From: CAZBAF01 sp964490245
Lineage (GTDB): Bacteria; Patescibacteriota; Saccharimonadia; Saccharimonadales; JACDBH01
Length of the DNA: 64,000 nt
Direction of reading: 5' to 3'
NCBI GenBank assembly: GCA_964490245.1
Contig: CAZBAF010000001.1
Coordinates: forward strand, 62,001 to 126,000
The notes under the pieces were generated by a model. The model saw only the letters and a list, made by a program, of their open reading frames with translations, was not told the DNA's origin and searched no databases. Positions 38,368 through 46,358 of the stretch are shown piece by piece (positions within the stretch are counted from its first letter, which is position 1; each line of letters starts with the position of its first letter). A program made the position numbers and the translations under genes.

Positions 38368-38774
38368 TTCCAAACCGCACCAAGTACCGCAAGGTACGCA
38401 AAGGCAAAATCCGCGGCGCTGCTACCCGCGGCAACACCATTGCTCACGGCACTTACGCGCTGCAGTCACTGGACAATGCCCGTATTACCTCACGCCAGAT
38501 CGAGGCGGCCCGTCAGGCCATGACCCGCTACATTAAGCGTGGCGGTCAGATCTGGATCCGTATCTTCCCGCATACTCCTGTCACTAAAAAACCGCAGGAC
38601 GTTAAGATGGGTAGCGGCAAAGGCAGCCCCGAGTACTTTGCAGCCAAAGTCCACATGGGCAGTGTTATGTTCGAGATGGAAGGCGTATCAGAAGAGGTTG
38701 CCCGCGAGGCCATGCGCCTGGCTGGCCACAAGCTGCCTGTCCGGACAAAATTTGTTGTCAAGGAGGTCAAATAA
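38361..38774 (+). CDS. rplP: 50S ribosomal protein L16
   Basis: The 137-aa L16 shows 'MLIPNRTKYRKVRKGKIRG', 'GTYALQSLDNARITSRQIEAARQAMTR', 'IWIRIFPHTPVTKKP' and 'MGSGKGSPEYFAAKV', as usual. It sits at the A site near the peptidyl-transferase centre. Confidence 0.97.
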   Translation: MLIPNRTKYRKVRKGKIRGAATRGNTIAHGTYALQSLDNARITSRQIEAARQAMTRYIKRGGQIWIRIFPHTPVTKKPQDVKMGSGKGSPEYFAAKVHMGSVMFEMEGVSEEVAREAMRLAGHKLPVRTKFVVKEVK

Positions 38775-38974
38775 TGAAGATCGCTGACATCCGCAAACAG
38801 TCAACCGCTGAACTAACGACTAGCGCGACCAGCCTGCGCGAAGAAATCGCCGAGCTGCGCCGTCGTCTGGCCAGCGGCGAGGTACAGAACATCCGGATCC
38901 TGCGTGAAAAGCGCAAGGACCTGGCCCGTACCCTCACCGTGCTTGGCGAACAACTGGCAAAGGAGGCCAAATAA
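38774..38974 (+). CDS. rpmC: 50S ribosomal protein L29
   Basis: The 66-aa two-helix L29 has 'DIRKQSTAELTTSATSLREEIAELR' and 'ILREKRKDLARTLTVLGEQ'. It starts on the last base of rplP and its stop shares a base with the next ORF (TAATG). Confidence 0.95.
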   Translation: MKIADIRKQSTAELTTSATSLREEIAELRRRLASGEVQNIRILREKRKDLARTLTVLGEQLAKEAK

Positions 38975-39081
38975 TGGTTTCTGTCTGCGAAAAGAGCAGC
39001 CAGAGCGGCGATTCATTCGGCGCCCTGCGCGATGAGAAAAACTGCAAGTTTGTCTCATTAAATTCTAAGGAGGCCAAGTAA
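38974..39081 (+). CDS. Bridging ORF between rpmC and rpsQ (35 aa)
   Basis: Open from ATG 38974 (TAATG with the rpmC stop) to TAA 39079-39081, one base before the rpsQ ATG. Its centre is copy 2 of the 69-bp element of the rpoB-rpoC junction, in the same frame. Of the aligned 23 codons four encode different residues. The end supplies AAGGAGG for rpsQ. Confidence 0.4.
   Translation: MVSVCEKSSQSGDSFGALRDEKNCKFVSLNSKEAK
38989..39057 (+). repeat. 69-bp dispersed element, copy 2
   Basis: Matches 6790-6858 at 64 of 69 positions without gaps. Its hairpin is GAGA-A-AAACT, loop GCA, AGTTT-G-TCTC (39034-39056); the loop-closing T-A pair replaces the C-G of copy 1. Confidence 0.8.
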
Positions 39082-39082
39082 T

Positions 39083-39406
39083 ATGGCACGCACAATCACT
39101 GGTGTCGTATCAAGCGACAAGGCCGACAAGACTATCGTCATCACGGTCCAGACCCGCAAGACACACCCAATCTATAAGAAGCAATATACAGTAAGCACCA
39201 AGTTTATCGCTCACGACGAAAAGAACGAAGCCAACGTCGGCGACAGAGTGGTCATCATCGAGACCCGTCCCATCAGCCGCCGCAAACGTTTTACGCTCAA
39301 AGAAATCGTCGAACGGGCGCGCATCACTCATAAAGAAGCTGACGCGTCAGAACTTATTGCCGAGGCAAAAGCAGACAGCAAGGATGCTGCCGAGGAGGAA
39401 AAGTAA
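39083..39406 (+). CDS. rpsQ: 30S ribosomal protein S17 with acidic C-terminal extension
   Basis: The OB-fold core ('GVVSSDKADKTIVITVQTRKTHPIYKKQ', 'GDRVVIIETRPISRRKRFTL') is normal S17. At 107 aa it is about 20 longer than usual because of an Ala, Asp, Glu and Lys-rich tail. S17 binds 16S rRNA early in assembly. Confidence 0.95.
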   Translation: MARTITGVVSSDKADKTIVITVQTRKTHPIYKKQYTVSTKFIAHDEKNEANVGDRVVIIETRPISRRKRFTLKEIVERARITHKEADASELIAEAKADSKDAAEEEK

Positions 39407-39774
39407 TGATCCAGCAAGAATCCAGGCTCGCTGTGGCCGACAACTCGGGCGCAAAGGAGATCCTTTGCATCAGAGTCCTGGGCGGCACACGTCGCCGCTA
39501 TGCGAATGTTGGTGACATTATTGTTGCCAGCGTCAAGCAGGCCAATCCCGCCGGCACCGTTAAGAAGAAGACTATTGTCAAAGCTGTCGTGGTACGCACA
39601 CGTAATTCTATCCGCCGGGCTGATGGTTCAACCATCAAGTTCGACGATAACGCTGCTGTGATCATTGGCGACGACAAAAACCCTAAGGGCACCCGTATCT
39701 TTGGGCCGATCCCGCGCGAGCTGCGCGATCTGGGCTACAACAAGATCATCAGCCTGGCGCCGGAGGTACTGTAA
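39406..39774 (+). CDS. rplN: 50S ribosomal protein L14
   Basis: The 122-aa L14 has 'MIQQESRLAVADNSGAKEILCI' , 'VVVRTRNSIRRADGSTIKFDDNA' and 'GTRIFGPIPRELRD', all typical. It faces the 30S subunit. Confidence 0.97.
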   Translation: MIQQESRLAVADNSGAKEILCIRVLGGTRRRYANVGDIIVASVKQANPAGTVKKKTIVKAVVVRTRNSIRRADGSTIKFDDNAAVIIGDDKNPKGTRIFGPIPRELRDLGYNKIISLAPEVL

Positions 39775-39776
39775 AA

Positions 39777-40124
39777 ATGAGAGTCAAAAGTCAAGAACCA
39801 CAAGTCACCAAGATTAAGCTCAAGAAGGGCGATACTGTTATTGTCCGGACCGGCAAATATAAGGGTCAGACTGGCAAAATCACTGCTGTCCACCCGACAT
39901 TGAACGCCGTGGATGTTGAGGGTATCAATGTGTTTAAGAAGCACATAAAACCCAACCGTCTGCATCCGCAGGGCGACATTACAGAAGTAACCAAGCCAAT
40001 AGCTGTCAGCAAAGTTGCCATCTATGATGCAGCGACTAAAAAAGCCGGCAAAATCGGCATGAAAGTGGATGCAAAGGGCAACAAAACCCGCATCAACAAG
40101 AAGTCAGGAAAGGAGATCAAGTAA
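39777..40124 (+). CDS. rplX: 50S ribosomal protein L24
   Basis: The 115-aa L24 contains the KOW motif 'KKGDTVIVRTGKYKGQTGKI' and 'GINVFKKHIKPN', with a basic C-terminus. It helps start 50S assembly. No clear SD; coupled to rplN. Confidence 0.96.
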   Translation: MRVKSQEPQVTKIKLKKGDTVIVRTGKYKGQTGKITAVHPTLNAVDVEGINVFKKHIKPNRLHPQGDITEVTKPIAVSKVAIYDAATKKAGKIGMKVDAKGNKTRINKKSGKEIK

Positions 40125-40729
40125 TGGCTGAAGCCAAAACCACAGCCCCCGCCAAAAAAGCTGCCAAGCCAGCTGCTGTTCGGGCGCGCCTGAAGACTCT
40201 GTACCTGAACGACTATGTTCCCGAGCTTATGAAAGAGCTTGACATTAAAAACGTCAATGACGCACCAAAGCTCGAGAAAATCACTCTCAACGTCGGTCTT
40301 GGCCGCGCCAAAGACGACAAAAAGCTGCTTGAGGTAGCGACCAATACACTCAAGAAGATTACCGGCCAGCAGCCTGTCGAAACTGTCGCCAAAGTGTCCA
40401 TCGCCAGCTTTAAGCTGCGCGAAGGCAACAAGATCGGCCTCAAGGTCACCCTGCGCGGCGAGCGCATGTACGAGTTCTTGGACCGCCTGGTCAACATCGT
40501 ACTGCCGCGGCTGCGCGACTTCCACGGCGTCAAAAACAGCGCCTTTGACAAGCAGGGCAACTACTCTATCGGACTGACCGAACAGTCAGTCTTCCCAGAG
40601 CTGACCTTTGAAGAAACCACTACACCGCATGGCATACAGGCGGTACTGACTATCAAAGCTAAAGAACCGGCACATGCACGCGCATTGCTCGTAAAGTTCG
40701 GCATGCCGTTCGAAAAGGAAGGTAAATAA
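40124..40729 (+). CDS. rplE: 50S ribosomal protein L5
   Basis: The 201-aa L5 binds 5S rRNA. It has a 20-residue Ala/Lys N-terminal extension, then 'LYLNDYVPELMKELDIKNVNDAPKLEKITLNVGLG', 'GLKVTLRGERMYEFLDRLVNIVLPRLRDF' and 'DKQGNYSIGLTEQSVFPE'. Confidence 0.97.
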   Translation: MAEAKTTAPAKKAAKPAAVRARLKTLYLNDYVPELMKELDIKNVNDAPKLEKITLNVGLGRAKDDKKLLEVATNTLKKITGQQPVETVAKVSIASFKLREGNKIGLKVTLRGERMYEFLDRLVNIVLPRLRDFHGVKNSAFDKQGNYSIGLTEQSVFPELTFEETTTPHGIQAVLTIKAKEPAHARALLVKFGMPFEKEGK

Positions 40730-40730
40730 T

Positions 40731-41000
40731 ATGGCTAAGAAAGCTATCGTACTACGCGATCAGAAGCGCCAGAAGCTGCACGACAAGTACGCTGCCAAGC
40801 GTGCCGAGCTGAAGCGTCTGGGCGACTACGAGGGGCTGGCCAAATTGCCACGCAATTCCAGTCCGACACGACTCAAAAACCGCTGCGCCGAGACAGGCCG
40901 CCCGCGCGGCTACATGCGCCAGTTCGGTTTGAGCCGTATAAGTTTCCGTGAACACGCTGTTAAGGGCGAGATTCCGGGTGTAACAAAGGCAAGTTGGTAA
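40731..41000 (+). CDS. rpsN: 30S ribosomal protein S14, zinc-free type
   Basis: The 89-aa S14 is of the long, zinc-independent kind. It has 'LPRNSSPTRLKNRCAETGRPRGYMRQFGLSRISFRE' with a single Cys and no CxxC pairs. This fits the loss of zinc ligands in L36 and RpoC. Confidence 0.96.
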   Translation: MAKKAIVLRDQKRQKLHDKYAAKRAELKRLGDYEGLAKLPRNSSPTRLKNRCAETGRPRGYMRQFGLSRISFREHAVKGEIPGVTKASW

Positions 41001-41005
41001 GCATC

Positions 41006-41410
41006 ATGAGCAGAACTTCAACCGATCCAATCGCAGACATGCTGACCCGTATCCGCAATGCTGTTGCCGTGCGTAAGCATGAAGTATCGCTGCCGCACTC
41101 CAATATCAAAGAGTCTGTGGCGCGCATCCTCAAAGAGAACAACTTTATTGACGATCTTAAAGTCGACGGCGACAAGGCCGGCTTCAAAACACTTAAAGTT
41201 GTTATCAACGCCGAGGGCAGCAACGCCCGCATTACCGAGATTGCCCGCGTCAGCACCCCGGGCCGCCGCATTTACAGCACAGCCAAAGAAATCCCGACTG
41301 TTAAGCGCGGCCGCGGTATCGTCATCGTCTCAACATCCAAAGGTGTTATGGACGGTGACAGCGCCCGGTCAAAGCAGCTTGGCGGCGAGTTAATTTGTAA
41401 GGTTTATTAG
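41006..41410 (+). CDS. rpsH: 30S ribosomal protein S8
   Basis: The 134-aa S8 begins 'MSRTSTDPIADMLTRIRNAV' and ends with 'GIVIVSTSKGVMDGDSARSKQLGGELI'. I chose ATG 41006 from this alignment; the in-frame TTG at 40994 overlaps rpsN. S8 represses the spc operon in E. coli. Confidence 0.97.
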   Translation: MSRTSTDPIADMLTRIRNAVAVRKHEVSLPHSNIKESVARILKENNFIDDLKVDGDKAGFKTLKVVINAEGSNARITEIARVSTPGRRIYSTAKEIPTVKRGRGIVIVSTSKGVMDGDSARSKQLGGELICKVY

Positions 41411-41413
41411 TTC

Positions 41414-41578
41414 ATGACTGGAGAACTTGTGCCAAAAAACCTACTCGATGATCTGCCGACCGTAGTTTCCAGCTACCATGAGCAGAACCCTCTTACCGGC
41501 GAGTACGTCCTGGTAGAAGTTCTTTCAGATGACAGTGTAAAAGTCGGCGATAATGAGCCGAAGAACAGCAATTATTAA
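41414..41578 (+). CDS. Small ORF between rpsH and rplF (54 aa)
   Basis: An open frame fills the 180-nt gap. It starts 3 nt after the S8 stop and ends 12 nt before the L6 ATG. The 54-aa acidic peptide ('LDDLPTVVSSYHEQNPLTGE' in the middle) looks more protein-like than the other spacers, with a plausible strand near the end. No SD precedes it, so it needs coupling. No family recognised. Its position fits the set of translated junctions seen in this genome. Confidence 0.5.
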   Translation: MTGELVPKNLLDDLPTVVSSYHEQNPLTGEYVLVEVLSDDSVKVGDNEPKNSNY

Positions 41579-41590
41579 AGGAGTAATCAG

Positions 41591-42130
41591 ATGAGTCGAA
41601 TAGGAAAACTACCTATCCAAATCCCATCCGGTGTGACAATCACTGTCGACCCTGAGCTTATTACGGTTGCAGGTGCCAAAGGCACTTTGACCCAGCCGCA
41701 GCTCGAGGGTGTGACCGTAAAAGTCGAAGACGGAGTCGTAACAGTAACCCGCGTAAATGATGAGCCGGGCAACCGCGCCAAGCATGGCCTTATGCGAACC
41801 CTCATAAACAACATGGTTATCGGGGTAAGCCAGGGCTTTTCAAAGCAGCTTGAAGTCAACGGTGTCGGTTACCGTGTTGCGCTGGCCGGCAACGGCCTTA
41901 AGCTGTCGCTCGGCTTCTCGCACGAGGTGAACTTTCCGATGCCGCAGGGCATCAGCGCTACGGTCGAACAGAATATCATCACCATCAGCGGTCATGACAA
42001 GCAGCTGGTCGGCCAGGTAGCGGCAGATATCCGTAAACTCAGAAAGCCTGAGCCGTATAAGGGCAAGGGTATTAAGTACGTTGGCGAGCGTATCCTGCGC
42101 AAGTCAGGTAAGTCAGGCAAGGAGAAGTAG
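41591..42130 (+). CDS. rplF: 50S ribosomal protein L6
   Basis: The 179-aa L6 has 'MSRIGKLPIQIPSGVTITV', 'VNGVGYRVALAGNGLKLSLGFSH' and the C-terminal 'IRKLRKPEPYKGKGIKYVGE'. It binds near the factor-binding site. SD AAAGGAG. Confidence 0.97.
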   Translation: MSRIGKLPIQIPSGVTITVDPELITVAGAKGTLTQPQLEGVTVKVEDGVVTVTRVNDEPGNRAKHGLMRTLINNMVIGVSQGFSKQLEVNGVGYRVALAGNGLKLSLGFSHEVNFPMPQGISATVEQNIITISGHDKQLVGQVAADIRKLRKPEPYKGKGIKYVGERILRKSGKSGKEK

Positions 42131-42131
42131 T

Positions 42132-42488
42132 ATGAATAGCCTAAAGAAAAAGCTTCAAAACCTGCGCCTACGCAAAGGCCGCATTCGCTCCCGCGTTAGC
42201 GGCACAGCCGAGCGCCCGCGCCTGACCGTCAAGGTATCAAACCGGCACATCAGCGCCCAGATTATTGACGACAGCGCCCACAAGACACTTGTCGGCCTGA
42301 CAACCGTCGGACAGAAAGCTGCCGCCGGCACGCTGACTGCCAAGGCCGAATGGATCGGCGCAGAGATCGCCAAGCAGGCAAAGAGCAAGAAGATAAAGCA
42401 CGTGGTGTTCGACCGTAACGGCCGCAAATATCACGGTCGCGTTAAGGCGTTGGCAGATGCTGCCCGCGCAGGAGGATTGGAATTCTAA
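42132..42488 (+). CDS. rplR: 50S ribosomal protein L18
   Basis: The 118-aa L18 binds 5S rRNA with L5. It shows 'GTAERPRLTVKVSNRHISAQIIDD' and 'VVFDRNGRKYHGRVKALADAARAGGLEF'. The start is ATG 42132, 1 nt after the L6 stop. Confidence 0.96.
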   Translation: MNSLKKKLQNLRLRKGRIRSRVSGTAERPRLTVKVSNRHISAQIIDDSAHKTLVGLTTVGQKAAAGTLTAKAEWIGAEIAKQAKSKKIKHVVFDRNGRKYHGRVKALADAARAGGLEF

Positions 42489-42490
42489 CT

Positions 42491-43108
42491 ATGGCTGACG
42501 TTACTACAAGCCCCCGTCCCGCTCGCACAGGCCGCCGTGATGATCGTCGCGGACGCCGCCCAGAGCAAGCCCCAGAAGAAAAGCAATTTGACGAGCGTGT
42601 CATTCACGTAAATCGTGTAGCCCGCGTGGTCAAAGGCGGCCGCCGCTTCCGGTTCCAGGCATTGGTAGCCGTTGGCGACCGCAAAAACCGGGTTGGTATC
42701 GGTGTCAGCAAGGGCGCCGATGTTACCACCGCCATCACTAAAGCAACCGATGTTGCCAAGAAAAACATGGTTACTATCAGCCTCTACAAGGGTACACTGC
42801 CGCACGAGGCCGAGGCAAAAGTCGGCGGTGCACATATTTTGATCAAGCCGGCAGCGCCCGGTACCGGCCTTATCGCAGGCGGCGTTGTCCGCATCGTACT
42901 GGAAGTCGCCGGTGTCAATAACGTACTGAGCAAGTCGCTCGGCTCAACCAACAAGATCAACACCGCCTATGCAACCCTGGCCGCTCTTGAGGACCTCGTT
43001 CCTAAAAAACAGTGGATAACCGCCAAGTCAGGCCCAAAAGCAGCGGCTAAAGAACAGACCAAAGAACCAGCTGCCAAGAAAGCGCCTGCCAAAAAGGAGG
43101 CAAAATAA
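42491..43108 (+). CDS. rpsE: 30S ribosomal protein S5
   Basis: The 205-aa S5 has an Arg-rich N-terminus, 'ERVIHVNRVARVVKGGRRFRFQALVAVGD', 'GIGVSKGADVTTAITKA' and a Lys/Ala-rich tail. Its stop shares a base with the rplO ATG, so no rpmD (L30) exists at its usual place. Confidence 0.97.
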   Translation: MADVTTSPRPARTGRRDDRRGRRPEQAPEEKQFDERVIHVNRVARVVKGGRRFRFQALVAVGDRKNRVGIGVSKGADVTTAITKATDVAKKNMVTISLYKGTLPHEAEAKVGGAHILIKPAAPGTGLIAGGVVRIVLEVAGVNNVLSKSLGSTNKINTAYATLAALEDLVPKKQWITAKSGPKAAAKEQTKEPAAKKAPAKKEAK

Positions 43109-43575
43109 TGAAGTCTCATGAACTGAAAACTTCGGCCAACCGTACGGCTCGCCGTGTCGGACGCGGCATAGCCGCCGGCCGTGGCAAGACCGCCGGTCGC
43201 GGCACCAAGGGCTACGGCTCGCGTGCCGGCTCCACCCGCAAACCGGGCTTTGAAGGCGGTCAGAACCCGCTGATGCAGCGTCTGCCAAAGTTGCGCGGTT
43301 TTCGCAGCTTCAAGACCAAATCAGAGAACGTCTATACCGGCCAAATCAATGACATTAAAGGTGCAGTTACCAACCACAGCCTGTTTGAAGCAGGCCTGGT
43401 CAGCAGCCCCTACACAAAGGTAAAACTCATCCTAAAAGGTGACGTTACCAAAAAACTGTCAGTCAAACTGCAGGCGGCCAGCCAGCCTGCCGTTGAGGCG
43501 GTCAAAAAAGCCGGCGGCAGCTTTGAGGCCGTCGAGCAGGTTGCCCGCACAGCCAAAAAATCAGACGAAAAGTAA
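43108..43575 (+). CDS. rplO: 50S ribosomal protein L15
   Basis: The 155-aa L15 has the Gly/Arg-rich 'GRGIAAGRGKTAGRGTKGYGSRAG' region and 'KPGFEGGQNPLMQRLPKLRGF'. A terminator follows, so secY is transcribed separately, 1 kb downstream. Confidence 0.97.
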   Translation: MKSHELKTSANRTARRVGRGIAAGRGKTAGRGTKGYGSRAGSTRKPGFEGGQNPLMQRLPKLRGFRSFKTKSENVYTGQINDIKGAVTNHSLFEAGLVSSPYTKVKLILKGDVTKKLSVKLQAASQPAVEAVKKAGGSFEAVEQVARTAKKSDEK

Positions 43576-43592
43576 CCTCTGCTTTGATTCGC

Positions 43593-43624
43593 AAAAGGCG
43601 CTCCTGTAACGGGGCGCTTTTTTG
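43593..43624 (+). terminator. Intrinsic terminator of the spc gene run
   Basis: AAAAGGCGC-T-CC, loop, GG-G-GCGCTTTTTT. It ends transcription after rplO. Confidence 0.85.
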
Positions 43625-43685
43625 TTAACAGCTTTTTTGTTTAATGCTTTTGTATCTGTTAATTTATGCTTTTATCTTATCCCTC

Positions 43686-43715
43686 TTGACAAAAGCATAA
43701 GAAGTATGCTACTAT
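43686..43715 (+). promoter_or_regulatory. Promoter-like site TTGACA-18-TACTAT
   Basis: TTGACA (43686-43691), 18 nt, TACTAT (43710-43715). A hairpin with a T-run comes only about 20 nt after the expected start. Confidence 0.55.
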
Positions 43716-43740
43716 AAAAAGATAGGGTACTTTGCTGTTT

Positions 43741-43764
43741 ACTGCCATCAAGGCGGTTTTTTTA
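43741..43764 (+). terminator. Terminator-like hairpin
   Basis: CTGCC, ATCAA, GGCGG, then seven T. With the promoter just upstream it would give a transcript of only about 40 nt, or act as an attenuator for the RNA downstream. Confidence 0.6.
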
Positions 43765-43835
43765 TTTAAGATTGGTTTTTAGTAAAACACTAAGGGGCAT
43801 TAACCCCCACCTCTTTTCATTAGAACAATTTCGAT

Positions 43836-43890
43836 AAAGCCCTTATAGGGCTTTTACCGACATTCTTTTCTGTGTCGACAGAAAAGAATG
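43836..43890 (+). other. Two strong hairpins upstream of the rod RNA
   Basis: First, AAAGCCC, TTATA, GGGCTTT (43836-43854) with T-run, a possible terminator. Second, a perfect 13-bp hairpin, arms 43861-43873 and 43878-43890, loop GTCG. Confidence 0.65.
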
Positions 43891-43901
43891 CAAAAGAGCT
43901 C

Positions 43902-44098
43902 GGCCGGCCCATCTGCCGTGACTCGGCTTGTTGTCAAAAGACACAATGCTCGGCGAACTCCCTTTGGTCGGGTCATGAAGTTTCATAGTAGAGTTCATGA
44001 CCACACACCTCGCTGATTATTGTGCTTTTGAGCAACACCCGAATCAGGGCAGATGTGCATGGCCAGGAAGAACAGAAGCCCTAACGGGCACTGTTTTA
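43902..44098 (+). ncRNA. Rod-shaped RNA candidate with own terminator
   Basis: From 43902 to 44064 the sequence folds back on itself nearly all along its length. In order the helices are GGCC/GGCC, CATCTGCC/GGCAGATG, TGA-TCGG/CCGA-TCA, TGTTG/CAACA, CAAAAG/CTTTTG, CACAAT/ATTGTG and CGGCGA/TCGCTG. An internal loop (43957-43970 and 44003-44009) follows, then a 9-bp tip helix GGTCATGAA/TTCATGACC. A GCCC-TAAC-GGGC hairpin with TTTT (44073-44098) ends it. The overall plan (long closing stem, bubble, terminal stem; about 165 nt) recalls 6S RNA, but I cannot confirm that. It lies in the gap between rplO and secY. Confidence 0.6.
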
Positions 44099-44163
44099 AT
44101 AGGCGGCTAACGCCGCCCATACCAACTACTATCTACTAACTACCATCTACTAATAAATTACTC

Positions 44164-44400
44164 TCAGCTGCTGGCTTCGGCGGATTCGAGTCGAGTGATT
44201 CTTTGTTCGTGGTTGGCCAATTGTTCTTCGGCCGGCTCAACGCGGGTATCAAGTATTTCCGCCATGTCTGCAAAACCTTTATTCATTTCAGTCTTTAGAC
44301 TTTCAATATCAGTCACGATTTCTTTTTTCACGCCAGCAAGCTGCTGCGATACCGTCGCGTTGATAAACTGTTTCAAATCCTGCAGCTGGTCGCCATTCAT
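44164..44400 (-). CDS. Small coiled-coil protein
   Basis: A 78-aa protein on the minus strand, almost all helical with heptad character ('DIESLKTEMNKGFADMAEI' and 'RVEPAEEQLANHEQRITRLE'). It is similar in style to the 29857-30162 product but not clearly homologous. The upstream side on the minus strand shows TAGAATG just before the ATG, and a degenerate tract (ACTACCATCTACT type) lies downstream of its stop. Function unknown. Confidence 0.6.
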   Translation of the reverse strand: MNGDQLQDLKQFINATVSQQLAGVKKEIVTDIESLKTEMNKGFADMAEILDTRVEPAEEQLANHEQRITRLESAEASS

Positions 44401-44572
44401 AAACTCATTCTACATCAATCAGGCTATTTACGCGCCATACCTTAACTTGTATACTTGGAGAAGATTTCAAAAAGGGAAGACCAAACCACGCAGTCGCAAG
44501 AATTATTCTTGGGACGATATGGATCAAACTGAGTTATACTGTATTACTGAAATGAGAGGAAATTTCTAACCG

Positions 44573-46129
44573 ATGAACTGGAAGACTATTGCCGCGTCGT
44601 TTAAAAATGCTGATATGCGCAGTCGTATCTTTGCGGTGCTGGGTATGCTGCTGGTATTCCGCGTACTTGCACACATACCGATTCCGCTCAGCGACCCGGC
44701 CACCCTGAAGGACGTACTCGAAAACGCCTACAACGCCTCGCAATCCTCGCAACTTATCAGCTTTCTTAACGTCCTGAGCGGCGGCGCGCTGGCCAACTTC
44801 TCGATCATGCTGGTCGGTATGGGTCCGTACATTAACGCCAGCATTATCATGCAGCTGCTGACCCGGGCCATTCCCAAGCTGGAGGCTTTAAACAAAGAGG
44901 GCGAGTACGGCCGCAAGAAAATCAACCAGTACACCCGTATTCTGACCTTCCCGCTGGCTATCATCCAGTCAATCGGTATGCTCATCCTGGTGCGCCAGGT
45001 TGCCAGCAGTTTCTCGGGCCTGGGTGACATCACTGCCGGCAGCAGCCTTATCCAGTGGATTCTGATGGTTTCATCGTTGACCGTCGGCTCAATGGTCCTG
45101 ATGTGGCTTGGTGAGCTTATCACCGAGAAGGGCGTCGGCAACGGTATCAGCCTTATTATTACGATTGGTATTGTCAGCAGCCTGCCCGCCACCATCGCTG
45201 ATATTTTCCGTTCTGTATATGATGCCGACAGTCCGTGGCGAGTGCTTGGTCTGCAGCTGCCCTTTAACCGCACAGCCTTCTTCTACGCAGCCGGCATTGC
45301 CCTTATCGTGCTGATTACGACGCTGCTGGTTGTTAAGATCAACGAGGCCCAGCGCCGCATCACAGTCAACTACGCAAAACGCGTGCAGGGCAGCCGTGCC
45401 TATGGCGGCGTTACGACCACACTGCCTATCAAGCTTATTACTGCCGGTGTGATTCCGATTATCTTCGCCGTTGCCTTCCTCAGCATCCCCAGCTTTGCCG
45501 GGCAGCTTATGAGCTCGTCCGACAGCCTGCGGCTGCAGGAGTGGGGCCTAAAACTAACCGCCTGGTTCCAAAACCCCAGCGCCGAGACCTTTGCGGTCGG
45601 CGGCATAGAGCCGTACATTTATCCGGCCGTATACTTTGCCCTGGTAGTAATCTTTACCTACTTCTATACCGGTATTACGTTTAACAGCAAGGAGATCGCT
45701 GAAAACCTGCAGAAACAGGGCGGCTTTATTGCCGGCGTACGGGCCGGGGCTCAGACCGAAAAATACCTCAACAAGGTCGTGAACCGCCTGACGCTGTTCG
45801 GTTCGCTGGCTTTAGGTCTGCTGGCGCTTACCCCGATTGCCGGCCAGGCCTTCCTGCGCACCAACATAGCCATCGGCGGTACAAGCGTGCTGATTCTTGT
45901 CTCTGTCGCACTTGAGACCCTGCGGGCAGTGGAATCGCGCGCCCTGATGGTAACGTATGACCAGTATTCAGAGCCGACGTTCTTTGGCGGTGACGACGAA
46001 GAAGACAAGCCGGCAGGCAAAAAACGTCGCTTCCGTTTAGGGCGCCGCAGGCGCGCAAAAGCTACAGATAAGATGAATTCCGAAAACACTTTACAAACTG
46101 TTGTTAGTCCTGCTATAATACAGCACTGA
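44573..46129 (+). CDS. secY: Protein translocase subunit SecY
   Basis: SecY is the channel of the Sec translocon. The 518-aa protein has about ten membrane helices. Recognisable parts are 'RIFAVLGMLLVFRVLAHIPIP', the plug and TM2 region 'ALANFSIMLVGMGPYINASIIMQLL', 'VGNGISLIITIGI' and cytoplasmic loop 'RRITVNYAKRVQG'. The C-terminal tail of about 50 residues is longer than usual, basic and then Ser/Asn-rich. A TATACT box (44534-44539) and an SD (GAGAGGAAA) precede it. No adk or map follows, unlike in many spc operons. Confidence 0.96.
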   Translation: MNWKTIAASFKNADMRSRIFAVLGMLLVFRVLAHIPIPLSDPATLKDVLENAYNASQSSQLISFLNVLSGGALANFSIMLVGMGPYINASIIMQLLTRAIPKLEALNKEGEYGRKKINQYTRILTFPLAIIQSIGMLILVRQVASSFSGLGDITAGSSLIQWILMVSSLTVGSMVLMWLGELITEKGVGNGISLIITIGIVSSLPATIADIFRSVYDADSPWRVLGLQLPFNRTAFFYAAGIALIVLITTLLVVKINEAQRRITVNYAKRVQGSRAYGGVTTTLPIKLITAGVIPIIFAVAFLSIPSFAGQLMSSSDSLRLQEWGLKLTAWFQNPSAETFAVGGIEPYIYPAVYFALVVIFTYFYTGITFNSKEIAENLQKQGGFIAGVRAGAQTEKYLNKVVNRLTLFGSLALGLLALTPIAGQAFLRTNIAIGGTSVLILVSVALETLRAVESRALMVTYDQYSEPTFFGGDDEEDKPAGKKRRFRLGRRRRAKATDKMNSENTLQTVVSPAIIQH

Positions 46130-46134
46130 TATTT

Positions 46135-46356
46135 ATGGCCAAGAACAAGGAAGTCATCGAGCTGTCTGGGACAATCATTGAGACCTTGCCCGGAACACAA
46201 TTTCGGGTTGAACTTGAAAATGGCCATCAAATAATCGCCCATGTGGCCGGCAAAATGCGCAAGCACTTTATCCGGATCGTACCTGGGGACAGCGTTACGG
46301 TAGAGCTGACACCGTACGACCTCACCAAAGGCCGTATAACCTACCGCAAGTCATAG
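46135..46356 (+). CDS. infA: Translation initiation factor IF-1
   Basis: The 73-aa OB-fold IF-1 has 'MAKNKEVIELSGTIIETLPGTQFRVELENGH' and 'GKMRKHFIRIVPGDSVTVELTPYDLTKGRITYR', all typical. A TATAAT box sits in the end of secY (46114-46119), so it can be transcribed independently. Confidence 0.97.
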   Translation: MAKNKEVIELSGTIIETLPGTQFRVELENGHQIIAHVAGKMRKHFIRIVPGDSVTVELTPYDLTKGRITYRKS

Positions 46357-46358
46357 AC

